A stretch of 64,000 bases of DNA from CAIZGX01 sp044374295 (GTDB lineage: Bacteria > Bacteroidota > Bacteroidia > Flavobacteriales_D > Sanyastnellaceae): the NCBI GenBank assembly GCA_044374295.1, contig JBILOU010000003.1:1-64000 (forward strand). Direction: 5' to 3'. Position 1 is the stretch's first letter. Each line of letters opens with the position of its first letter. The notes beneath the pieces are model-generated. The model was not told the origin of the DNA. It ran no database searches and worked only from the letters and a program-made list of their open reading frames with translations. A program made the translations under genes and the position numbers. This document shows, in pieces, positions 40,492 to 48,370 of this stretch.

Positions 40492-41517
40492 TTAGATAAG
40501 GTAGAAGAATGTAAATACGAACACCCACACAAGGTCAACGAAGTGCCAATACAACCCGATTTTCTCAATCATTTCGTAGTGACCGCGTTTTTCGAATATG
40601 CCTTTAACGGCCATTAACCAGACAATGATATTGATTAACACCCCTGAAAATACGTGAAATCCGTGGAATCCTGTTACGAAGAAGAAGAAGTTCGCGTATT
40701 GCTGTTGAATAGCGTATTCGTTCTTCTTCATGTTAGCTCCGAAAGCCATTGAACCTTCTTCTTTAGCAGCCCAAATCTTTTTCGCGTCGTCTCCCTTAAC
40801 AACCAACTTTCGAAGGTCTTTTCCGTCTTTGTGCTCCAAAGTATATTTATTCAAAATAATTTCCTCTGGAACCATTGTGGAAATGTCTTCGTGTGTTTCA
40901 GCAGCAGCGTGTTCACCATGTCCGCCATGAGCGTCATGAGAAACAGGCTCTTCTGCAGCTTCCATTGCGTGCTCATATTTGTGACCGAAATCGCTTGTCA
41001 TGTGCACCCAAGACCCATTGTCCAAAGTCATTTGGTATGAATTTCCGGCATCATCAGTTGCAGTAACCGTCATTGGTTGGTTAATTTGAAAACCGCCACC
41101 GGAACCGTGAATGAAGTGAGACCACTCCCAAGCTTGAGAGCCTAAGAAGAAGAAGCCACCAATAATTGTAAGACCTAACCATTTCACCACACCTTTCTTA
41201 TCCATGCGGTGACCAGCTTCTACAGCCAATACCATTGTTACAGAAGAGATGATAAGGATGAACGTCATTAAAGCAACGTACATCAAAGGATAAGAACCGT
41301 GAAGACCAGGCAGGGCTTCGAATACTTGTTCACCTACAGGCCACAAGTCTGAACTTCCGTGACGAATAACTCCGTATGCTGTAAGAAGTCCGCCAAATGT
41401 GAGGGCGTCCGATACAAGGAAAAACCACATCATCATTTTACCATAAGAAACGCTGAACGGAGAGCGATTACCGCCCCATAATTCGTCCGTAGTTACATGT
41501 TCTGCTTGACCTGCCAT
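40492..41517 (-). CDS. Cytochrome c oxidase subunit III with His-rich soluble insert
   Basis: 341 residues. Five to six membrane helices of the CtaE/CoxIII fold: MMWFFLVSDALTFGGLLTAYG, PLMYVALMTFILIISSVTMVLAVEA, LGLTIIGGFFFLGSQAWEWSHFI, then after a long insert FFFFVTGFHGFHVFSGVLINII and GLYWHFVDLVWVFVFTFFYL, with the conserved THxxHV/FHGxHV and YWHFVD features. Between helices three and four lies a soluble insert of about 130 residues, including a His/Ala-rich stretch (SHDAHGGHGEHAAAETHED). Subunits I and II are not in this window. A TAAAATTG box upstream is a weak promoter candidate. Confidence 0.93.
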   Translation of the reverse strand: MAGQAEHVTTDELWGGNRSPFSVSYGKMMMWFFLVSDALTFGGLLTAYGVIRHGSSDLWPVGEQVFEALPGLHGSYPLMYVALMTFILIISSVTMVLAVEAGHRMDKKGVVKWLGLTIIGGFFFLGSQAWEWSHFIHGSGGGFQINQPMTVTATDDAGNSYQMTLDNGSWVHMTSDFGHKYEHAMEAAEEPVSHDAHGGHGEHAAAETHEDISTMVPEEIILNKYTLEHKDGKDLRKLVVKGDDAKKIWAAKEEGSMAFGANMKKNEYAIQQQYANFFFFVTGFHGFHVFSGVLINIIVWLMAVKGIFEKRGHYEMIEKIGLYWHFVDLVWVFVFTFFYLI

Positions 41518-41627
41518 AATAGTGAATGAAATTTGGGTGCAATTTTACTTCAAAAGCTTCAATTTAGAAAAGAGAATCGGCATTTTTCACTATTTTGAAT
41601 AATTCTGAATAAGCCGAGCCTCGAGAT

Positions 41628-42407
41628 TTAGTAAATGTAAAAAATGAAGAAGAAGAGGTAAATCCACAAGATTCCCATGAAATGCCAATACATTCCGTTG
41701 GAATGAAGGCTGATACAATTGTCTTTGTTTAGCTTTCCGCTCTTTAATCTGAAAAGGTTAACCGCTAAATAGATTAGTCCGAAAAGCAAGTGAGCAATGT
41801 GCAGATAGATAAGAACGCTTAGCATGGCACCCGATGCATTGAACGTTGTTTGAACTTCCAATGTCTTGTCTTCTCTTGACTGATCGGGACGAACATAATA
41901 ATAGTTGTCACCCTCTTTAACCAAAATTTGATCGTTCAATTCGAAATAATAATTCGTTCCGTATTCACCATTCAATTTTCCAAGGGTGTTCCAACGTGAT
42001 TGTTTCAATCCTTGTTCTGTTTGCGTAATGGTGTTTCCCATTCCCATTGCAGCCATTTCATCCCAACCCTTATTCTGAGTATAGACGAAACCAAGTCCCA
42101 AAATGAAGGTAGCTAAAGTGCCGTACAAAGCCATTGACTGCTTTCCAGCTTTCAATGCGCGAAGGGCAGCTATGAGTGTGACACTGCTTAAAACGATGAG
42201 GGCGTTACCGACCCAAAAAATAGCAGGTGGTTGAATGTGCACCCACAAAAGTTTTCCGTAAAGGACCATGATAGCGCTGGTAATTCCGCCAAACAACATT
42301 ACAACGGCGAAAATTAAAAACCATACAATCATCTTCTTTGTACGAAGTTTCACATCTGGGTTGTGTCCTTCAAAAGGATTAATTTCTTTAAAGTCTGTGT
42401 TTTCCAT
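41628..42407 (-). CDS. Second cytochrome c oxidase subunit III-type protein
   Basis: 259 residues with the same fold order as the gene after it: MIVWFLIFAVVMLFGGITSAIMV, AIFWVGNALIVLSSVTLIAAL, MALYGTLATFILGLGFVYTQ, then MLSVLIYLHIAHLLFGLIYLAVN and MYWHFMGILWIYLFFFIFY. The YWHFMG end matches subunit III. A soluble insert of about 75 residues sits at the same place as in the paralogue (from GWDEMAAMG to NASGA), without His enrichment. Tandem subunit III genes are usual in this phylum. Its start overlaps the cyoE stop as TAATG. Confidence 0.9.
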   Translation of the reverse strand: MENTDFKEINPFEGHNPDVKLRTKKMIVWFLIFAVVMLFGGITSAIMVLYGKLLWVHIQPPAIFWVGNALIVLSSVTLIAALRALKAGKQSMALYGTLATFILGLGFVYTQNKGWDEMAAMGMGNTITQTEQGLKQSRWNTLGKLNGEYGTNYYFELNDQILVKEGDNYYYVRPDQSREDKTLEVQTTFNASGAMLSVLIYLHIAHLLFGLIYLAVNLFRLKSGKLNKDNCISLHSNGMYWHFMGILWIYLFFFIFYIY

Positions 42408-43303
42408 TAGATTTTATCTATTACGTATGCAATTTGAACTATGGGTAAATAAAAGAATGAGGCAAACATAACCTTGCGTGCATTCAACAAAGTTGGTTCT
42501 TTAAAAAGTTTGTAGGCGAGAAAAGATATCCAAATGCCGGCTAATACAACAATGATTGCAGCAATGTTTCCAACCATGGTTGTTTCGAGTGGAAGTGTCC
42601 AAGGGAGAAGGCTTACTGGAATAAGGAAAAAGCTGTACACCATAATTTGGAAGGCCGTTTTTTTATCGGGCGTTCCACTGAAGGGAAGCAATTTGTATCC
42701 GCCTCTGTTATAGTCCTCGTGGGACACCCAAGCTATGGCCCAAAAATGGGGGAACTGCCACATAAACTGCACGGCAAACAAGACCCCGGCTTCCAATCCG
42801 AATTGATTCGTAGCAGCAACATAACCGATCATGGGCGCTATAGCGCCTGGGAAAGCTCCAATAAATACTGCCCACGGCGAAACGCGTTTGAGTGGCGTGT
42901 AGATGAAAGCGTAGGATAAGAAGGCTGAAAATCCGAGGATACCTGATGCGGTGTTCAAGTAATAGAACAAGATGAAAATCCCGAGACCTGCTGTTGCTAA
43001 AGAGACGAACCAAGCTTCAAGTGTCGAGATTCTTTTGGTTGGAAGCGGACGGGTTCTTGTGCGGTGCATTAGCGAATCCCATTGCTGTTCGAGTACTTGA
43101 TTGGCACCGTTACTTCCACCCGCCAATAAAAATCCAGCGAGAATTAACCAGCCTATTTTATCATACTCCCACTTCTCTGCTCCCATTTCATAGGAGAGAA
43201 TGCAAGAAACTACCACCAAAAACGAAAGGCGCAACTTGAATAAATCCAAAGCCGCTTTAATCTTCACCATTACACCTGATTTCTCTTCAACCGAAACTTC
43301 CAT
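42407..43303 (-). CDS. cyoE: Heme O synthase (protoheme IX farnesyltransferase)
   Basis: Adds a farnesyl group to heme B for the oxidase. 298 residues, UbiA superfamily with about eight to nine helices. The first Asp-rich motif is NGANQVLEQQWDSLMHRTRTRPLPTKR (quoted as NQVLEQQWDSLMHRTRTRP), the second region contains WAIAWVSHEDYNRGGYKLLP, both diagnostic for CyoE/CtaB. It heads the minus-strand oxidase assembly cluster, with a perfect -7 box 20 nt upstream, and is coupled to the following subunit III gene by TAATG. Confidence 0.95.
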   Translation of the reverse strand: MEVSVEEKSGVMVKIKAALDLFKLRLSFLVVVSCILSYEMGAEKWEYDKIGWLILAGFLLAGGSNGANQVLEQQWDSLMHRTRTRPLPTKRISTLEAWFVSLATAGLGIFILFYYLNTASGILGFSAFLSYAFIYTPLKRVSPWAVFIGAFPGAIAPMIGYVAATNQFGLEAGVLFAVQFMWQFPHFWAIAWVSHEDYNRGGYKLLPFSGTPDKKTAFQIMVYSFFLIPVSLLPWTLPLETTMVGNIAAIIVVLAGIWISFLAYKLFKEPTLLNARKVMFASFFYLPIVQIAYVIDKI

Positions 43304-43323
43304 TTCTGCTACCTCAATTTTTG

Positions 43324-43331
43324 CAAAAGTA
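43324..43331 (-). promoter_or_regulatory. -7 promoter box TACTTTTG for the cyoE/oxidase cluster
   Basis: Exact TAnnTTTG on the minus strand, 20 nt before the cyoE ATG. Confidence 0.65.
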
Positions 43332-43352
43332 CTGCTTTATACTCTTCAACAA

Positions 43353-44765
43353 TTAATAATCCCAACGACGCACTTGCCGAATTCCTTTGCGTATTCCAAC
43401 CATAAGCCAAGCCTCTTTAAAAGCATCTACTCTTCTATCTTCCGAGCGATAGCGTGCAAATCCGAATACCTGAAGGGCAGGAGAAACTTGATAAGCAGCT
43501 TCAGTATTCACAACAAATAGGGTACTTCTGTTCCCTTGAAGAATATTGTTTCCGTATACACTCCAAGGGTTAACGTATGATTGGAAAATGTTTCCGCCGA
43601 CATTTTGCTGAGCATCTCTTCCGAATGCGCCCCAAACAATGCTTGCTGTATAATTCCATTTTGCACGAGAGTAATGAACGGAGGTATACCATTCGTAAAA
43701 GTTTGCTCCCAACGGATGAGCCAACGGCTGTCCCATGTGTTCCCAAGCCTGAATCTCACTTCCGTGTGTGTAGGTGAAAGGCCGAACAAAAGACCATTCC
43801 GTGAGAACGGATAAGCCTTGAATTTTCTTCGGGTTTAATCGCATACCCAATTGCATTCCGAATTTATTTCCCCACCAACCGTTTCTGTTTCGAATTTCAC
43901 TCATTAAAAATTCATCGAGAATCAGTTGTCCGTACACCTCGAATTCCTCGCTGTGCTTGTACAATCCAGAAGCACCAAGCAAAACGTTATCAGCAGACCC
44001 TTGAGAAAATTCAGCCGGACGATAAAACAAAAACGGATTCAAGTAGTGGAGATCTAACTCTCGTCGGCTAGCAGAATCCCTCGCTTGCCAAACAACCATT
44101 TCATGGGCCGATACCGACCATTTCTTATTAATCTTCCACTCGAGTGTGTGCACTGCGATGTACTTTGGATTCAAATCGAAATGATTCTGCATGCGTTGCA
44201 GGCTGTGCGTTCGCGACCAAAGATTCGTGAAGGTGATTTTCTTTCCAATCTTCGTTTCCAATTTCATGAATGGAAGAGCACTTGCGCTGCTCGAAAGAAT
44301 GAGTGAGCGATAACCGTATCCTAAATTCTGTCTTGAATTTCCAACCGATAGCGTAAAATGATTGTTTAGTTTTCTGGAATACACGACTTCTGGAAGCGCT
44401 GCAAAAGCGGTTGCTCCCGAGTCAGGCGTTAGCACTCTTCCGAAGTTTGGAAGAACTCCTAAAGAATCTAAAAAACGTTTGTTGAATTCAGGGAAATGAA
44501 AAACAGCACCGGTTATAGACAATGACAACTTGTTTTTTTCATTCCTGAAAATATTGCTGTAGTTGAACACTGCTGAATAGCCAAGATTGGAAATTTCGCG
44601 CGAACGATCTAACCCTGCGGCCAATTCAAAATTGAACTTTGAAATCACGGTGTCCGTTTCCACTTTCAATAAAGTAGCGTAACGCAATTCATTGAACAGA
44701 GAGTCCTGCGAAAACACGACGTTAAACGCTACAACAAGCGAGAGTATAGCTATGATTTTTTTCAC
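43353..44765 (-). CDS. RemB/Wzi-like outer-membrane beta-barrel protein
   Basis: 470 residues with a signal peptide (IIAILSLVVAFNVVFSQ) and many alternating beta strands ending in a terminal aromatic (RRWDY), as in outer-membrane barrels. The segment LDLHYLNPFLFYRPAEFSQGSADNVLLG resembles the Wzi capsule-assembly family and the gliding-linked RemB (quoted: LHYLNPFLFYRP; QGSADNVLLG). Start codon is GTG at 44765, since no ATG precedes the signal peptide in frame. Function in capsule attachment or gliding is inferred from family resemblance only. It is divergent from the rel gene. Confidence 0.65.
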   Translation of the reverse strand: MKKIIAILSLVVAFNVVFSQDSLFNELRYATLLKVETDTVISKFNFELAAGLDRSREISNLGYSAVFNYSNIFRNEKNKLSLSITGAVFHFPEFNKRFLDSLGVLPNFGRVLTPDSGATAFAALPEVVYSRKLNNHFTLSVGNSRQNLGYGYRSLILSSSASALPFMKLETKIGKKITFTNLWSRTHSLQRMQNHFDLNPKYIAVHTLEWKINKKWSVSAHEMVVWQARDSASRRELDLHYLNPFLFYRPAEFSQGSADNVLLGASGLYKHSEEFEVYGQLILDEFLMSEIRNRNGWWGNKFGMQLGMRLNPKKIQGLSVLTEWSFVRPFTYTHGSEIQAWEHMGQPLAHPLGANFYEWYTSVHYSRAKWNYTASIVWGAFGRDAQQNVGGNIFQSYVNPWSVYGNNILQGNRSTLFVVNTEAAYQVSPALQVFGFARYRSEDRRVDAFKEAWLMVGIRKGIRQVRRWDY

Positions 44766-44769
44766 GAGG

Positions 44770-44777
44770 GGAAGATA
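44770..44777 (-). promoter_or_regulatory. Possible -7 box TATCTTCC for the RemB/Wzi-like gene
   Basis: On the minus strand TATCTTCC ends 4 nt before the GTG start, the same spacing as other short-leader genes here, but the last base differs from TAnnTTYG. Confidence 0.3.
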
Positions 44778-44862
44778 GAACAGTCTTTCAAAACATGCAT
44801 TGTTAATAGGTAATAAGTTTCACAATTTTATGTTGAAAGAATAGCCTTTAATTTGTGTTGTT

Positions 44863-47079
44863 ATGGCGAAAATAGAAATTGATTTAGAAGAAGAAAATCG
44901 CGAGATACTTCGCAGATACCGCGCACTTTTACGCGTTTGTTATCGCTCGAAAACCCGTGCCGATCGTGCGCGGATAAGGAAAGCCTTCGAGCTTTCCGTA
45001 GATGCTCACAAAGACATGCGTCGCAAGAGCGGCGAGCCCTACATCTACCACCCGATAGCTGTGGCAAAAATCGCCGCAGAAGAATTGGGGCTCGATACCA
45101 TGAGCATCGTCTGCGCTCTTCTTCACGATACTGTCGAAGACACTGAAATAACGCTCGACGATATTCAACGTCAGTTCGGAAAAAAAGAACGCGTTATTAT
45201 CGACGGCCTGACAAAAATTTCTGGCGTTGCAGACTTGAGCTCCAGCGATCAGGCCGAGAACTTTCGCAAGATGCTTCTGACGCTGTCAGATGACGTGCGC
45301 GTGATCCTGATCAAACTTGCCGATCGTCTGCACAACATGCGCACGCTCGATCACATGCGAAGAGACAAGCAATTGAAAATTGCTAGCGAAACACTTTTCA
45401 TGTATGCGCCACTCGCCCATCGACTTGGATTGTACAACATCAAAACAGAACTCGAAGATTTAAGCCTGAAGTTTACAGATCCTGCCGCATACGATGACAT
45501 CATAACCAAACTTCAAAAGACACAAGCCGTTCGCACCCGATTCATTAATCAGTTCACACTGCCTATCCGCAGAGCGCTCGATGAACAAGGATTAGTGTAC
45601 GAAATCAAAAGCCGAACAAAAAGCATCTTCAGCATCTACAATAAGATTCATACGAAAGGGGTTCCATTCGAAGAAATCTACGACTTGTTCGCCATTCGAA
45701 TCATTCTTAAAACTCCGCAAGAACAAGAAAAAACCGATTGCTGGAGAGTATACTCTGCAGTAACCGATTTTTATGTGCCAAGCACTGAGCGCCTGCGCGA
45801 TTGGATTAGTACACCGAAAAGCAGCGGCTATGAATCGCTTCACACCACAGTTATGTCGCCAACGGGTAAATGGGTGGAAGTTCAAATTCGAAGCGAGCGC
45901 ATGGATGACCTTGCCGAGAAAGGATATGCAGCGCATTGGAAATACAAAGACGCAGTTGAAAGTCCGGAAAGCAAACTCGATAAATGGCTCGGACAAATTC
46001 GTGACGTGCTAGAGGCACCAAGCGACAATGCCATTGAATTCATTGATAATTTCAAGCTTTCTCTTTTCAGCGAAGAGATTTATGTCTTCACGCCAAGTGG
46101 CGATTTGAAAACGCTTCCTGTTGGATCAACAACTTTGGACTTCGCTTTTCTCATTCACTCACAGATAGGCTACCAGTGCATTGGAGCCAAGGTTAACCAC
46201 AAACTAGAACCTCTCAGCCACAAGTTAAGCAGCGGTGATCAAGTTGAAATTCTAACTTCTAAAAAGCAACGTCCGAAAGAAGATTGGTTGAACATTGTCA
46301 TCACCGCTTCTGCACGTCAGAAAATAAAAACGGCATTAAAAGAAGAGAAAAAACAAATCTCTGAAGAAGGAAAGGAAATGTTGAAACGCCGTTTCAACTC
46401 GCTAAAAATTACCTGGGGCAGCAAGAATATTGACGAGTTCGTGCGTGCCTATGGATGCGTTACCGCAGTTGACTTCTACTACAAAATTGCTAAGGGTCGC
46501 ATCGAATTGAAGAAGCTAAAACCACATACTGTGGAAGCCGACCGCATTCGATTCGATAAGAACACGCAGGAGAAGCACGAAGAAATTACACGCATTGTTA
46601 CGACAGCGCCTTCAACCGGTGACACCGTACTTATTGGAGACGACAAGCAAAAAGTAGACTTCAGCTTATCTGTTTGTTGCAGCCCGATTCCAGGGGATGA
46701 AGTATTCGGATTTATTACTGTTTCGGAAGGGATAAAAATTCACCGAACGAATTGTCCCAATGCGCAGGAGCTGATGAGCAAGTACGCCTATCGTGTCATC
46801 AAAGCAAAATGGAGCAGCAACGATTTGGTGCAATTCGAAGTAGGATTGAAGTTCTCAGGAACCGATGATGTTGGATTGGTTCAGAAAATAACAAACATCA
46901 TTTCTACCGATATGAATGTGAACATGCGCGCCATTTCTTTCGAAGCAAGAGACGGTATATTCGAAGGAAAAATGATAGTGCTGGTGCATGATACAGAACA
47001 TTTGAATCATCTGATTAAAAACCTTCAAGATGTAGATGGCGTGCTAACGGTAGACCGCATTGAAAGTGAATTTGCTTAA
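44863..47079 (+). CDS. Bifunctional (p)ppGpp synthetase/hydrolase, Rel/SpoT type
   Basis: Makes and degrades the stringent-response alarmone. 738 residues with the full Rel layout: an HD hydrolase domain with ALLHDTVEDTEI (His88-Asp89), and a synthetase domain with SIYNKIHTKGVPFEEIYDLFAIRII and TPKSSGYESLHTTV. A TGS domain follows (about 397-460, FTPSGDLKTLPVGSTTLDFAF), then a helical and zinc-finger-like region with CCSPIPGDEV and HRTNCPN, and a C-terminal ACT domain. Both catalytic domains look intact, so it is likely the main Rel enzyme. Base composition of the first 500 nt seems more GC-rich than its neighbours by eye. Confidence 0.96.
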   Translation: MAKIEIDLEEENREILRRYRALLRVCYRSKTRADRARIRKAFELSVDAHKDMRRKSGEPYIYHPIAVAKIAAEELGLDTMSIVCALLHDTVEDTEITLDDIQRQFGKKERVIIDGLTKISGVADLSSSDQAENFRKMLLTLSDDVRVILIKLADRLHNMRTLDHMRRDKQLKIASETLFMYAPLAHRLGLYNIKTELEDLSLKFTDPAAYDDIITKLQKTQAVRTRFINQFTLPIRRALDEQGLVYEIKSRTKSIFSIYNKIHTKGVPFEEIYDLFAIRIILKTPQEQEKTDCWRVYSAVTDFYVPSTERLRDWISTPKSSGYESLHTTVMSPTGKWVEVQIRSERMDDLAEKGYAAHWKYKDAVESPESKLDKWLGQIRDVLEAPSDNAIEFIDNFKLSLFSEEIYVFTPSGDLKTLPVGSTTLDFAFLIHSQIGYQCIGAKVNHKLEPLSHKLSSGDQVEILTSKKQRPKEDWLNIVITASARQKIKTALKEEKKQISEEGKEMLKRRFNSLKITWGSKNIDEFVRAYGCVTAVDFYYKIAKGRIELKKLKPHTVEADRIRFDKNTQEKHEEITRIVTTAPSTGDTVLIGDDKQKVDFSLSVCCSPIPGDEVFGFITVSEGIKIHRTNCPNAQELMSKYAYRVIKAKWSSNDLVQFEVGLKFSGTDDVGLVQKITNIISTDMNVNMRAISFEARDGIFEGKMIVLVHDTEHLNHLIKNLQDVDGVLTVDRIESEFA

Positions 47080-47096
47080 AGCATCTTCATCTTTCG

Positions 47097-47104
47097 TATT
47101 TTTG
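47097..47104 (+). promoter_or_regulatory. -7 promoter box TATTTTTG for the PcrB-type gene, 4 nt from ATG
   Basis: Exact TAnnTTTG; AAAC separates it from ATG 47109, 17 nt after the rel stop codon. Predicts a leaderless or nearly leaderless transcript. Confidence 0.7.
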
Positions 47105-47108
47105 AAAC

Positions 47109-47843
47109 ATGACCTCTGCCGGAAAAATAGAATTGCTGCTTCATTCCAAGAAGAAACAATTGGCGGTTCTTATTGATCCAGATAAGTGGAACAGTGAAAA
47201 CGCGCAACAGCAAGGAGCTTTATACAAGGCTGCTGGCGTAGATTTTATTCTGGTAGGTGGAAGTTTAAATGCAGCTTCAGATTTCAATGAACGAGTGGAA
47301 CGCTTGCGAGCAACTTGTCCTTTGCCATTGGTGCTCTTTCCGGGTCATCCACTGCAACTTACCAAACACGTAGACGCAACACTTTTTCTTTCTTTGATAT
47401 CTGGAAGAAATGCTGAATTCCTTATTGGACATCAAGTTGTTTCGGCACCTTATTTACATGAATGGAAACAGGAAGTCATTCCAACCGGATACATGTTGGT
47501 TAATGGCGGAAATACAACAACAGCGATATACATTAGTCAGACCGTTCCTCTTCCTAACGACAAACCTGAAGTAGCCGCTGCGACAGCGCTTGCAGGAAAA
47601 TATTTAGGACTTCGTTGTTTCTATTTAGACACCGGAAGTGGGGCAGATTTTCCAGTTTCTCAAGAACTGATTTACGCTGTAAAAAAGACTACACAACTTC
47701 CTGTAATTGTTGGTGGAGGAATAGTTAATGAACAACAGGCGCATGCTGCTTGGCAAGCAGGTGCCGACGTTGTGGTTATGGGAACCGCAGTAGAGCAGAA
47801 TCCTGAAATACTTTTCGAAATACAAAAATTGAACGCCTTATGA
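47109..47843 (+). CDS. Geranylgeranylglyceryl/heptaprenylglyceryl phosphate synthase family (PcrB-like)
   Basis: TIM-barrel prenyltransferase joining sn-glycerol 1-phosphate to a polyprenyl diphosphate; archaeal members make ether lipids and Bacillus PcrB a heptaprenyl ether. 244 residues. Seen are LAVLIDPDKW, DFILVGGSLNAASDF, PLPLVLFPGHPLQLTKHVDATLFLSLISGRN (quoted: VLFPGHPLQL; LFLSLISGRN), YLDTGSGAD, and the phosphate-binding VIVGGGIVNEQQAHAAWQAGADVVVMGTAVEQN (quoted: VGGGIVNEQQ; GADVVVMGTA). Bacteroidota homologues are known to be active geranylgeranyl enzymes, but their product has no settled role. It overlaps the next gene as ATGA. Confidence 0.92.
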   Translation: MTSAGKIELLLHSKKKQLAVLIDPDKWNSENAQQQGALYKAAGVDFILVGGSLNAASDFNERVERLRATCPLPLVLFPGHPLQLTKHVDATLFLSLISGRNAEFLIGHQVVSAPYLHEWKQEVIPTGYMLVNGGNTTTAIYISQTVPLPNDKPEVAAATALAGKYLGLRCFYLDTGSGADFPVSQELIYAVKKTTQLPVIVGGGIVNEQQAHAAWQAGADVVVMGTAVEQNPEILFEIQKLNAL

Positions 47844-48367
47844 TTCGTAGACCTTTCAACCTAAAAAAATGGATCGAAGAAAACAGAAGTTTACTTCAAC
47901 CCCCAGTAGGAAATAAAAATCTTTATGTTGAATCAGAGGACTACGTAATTATGATTGTTGGTGGTCCAAACGCTCGGAAAGATTATCACTACAACGAGAC
48001 CGAAGAATGGTTCTTCCAAGTTGAAGGCAGCGTTATGATTGGTGTGCAAGAAGATGGAAAGGCCGTTGATATTGAAGTGAAAGAAGGAGAAATGTTCTTA
48101 CTTCCACCAAGAACACCCCACCAGCCGCGCAGAGGTGAAGGAACTGTTGGAATTGTTATCGAAGTGAAACGTGCAGAGCGCGAGTTAAAAGACGGACTAT
48201 TGTGGTTCTGCGAAAAATGCAATCACCCACTTCATGAAACGTATTTCGTTTTGGAAAACATTGAAAAAGATTTCTTACCTCGCTTCAGAGAATTTTACGG
48301 AAGTGAAGAAATGAGAACGTGCAAGTCTTGCGGACACGTGATGGAAACGGATCCTAAATTCGTTTAA
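47840..48367 (+). CDS. 3-Hydroxyanthranilate 3,4-dioxygenase
   Basis: Opens the 3-hydroxyanthranilate ring in the kynurenine route to quinolinate and NAD. 175 residues, cupin fold, bacterial short type. The iron ligands lie in NARKDYHYNETEEWFFQVEG (His and Glu) and LPPRTPHQPRRGEGTVGIVIE (His). A C-terminal rubredoxin-like metal site is formed by CEKCNHP and CKSCGHV, as in bacterial family members. The start overlaps the PcrB-type gene by ATGA. No other kynurenine gene is in the window. It converges on the EnvC-like gene with 3 nt between stops. Confidence 0.94.
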   Translation: MIRRPFNLKKWIEENRSLLQPPVGNKNLYVESEDYVIMIVGGPNARKDYHYNETEEWFFQVEGSVMIGVQEDGKAVDIEVKEGEMFLLPPRTPHQPRRGEGTVGIVIEVKRAERELKDGLLWFCEKCNHPLHETYFVLENIEKDFLPRFREFYGSEEMRTCKSCGHVMETDPKFV

Positions 48368-48370
48368 GTC

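Noticed and set aside
44863..45400. Rel gene as a horizontal acquisition because its first 500 nt look GC-rich
   Set aside because: The gene is a core single-copy function with complete domains, and the difference was judged only by eye; codon statistics would be needed.
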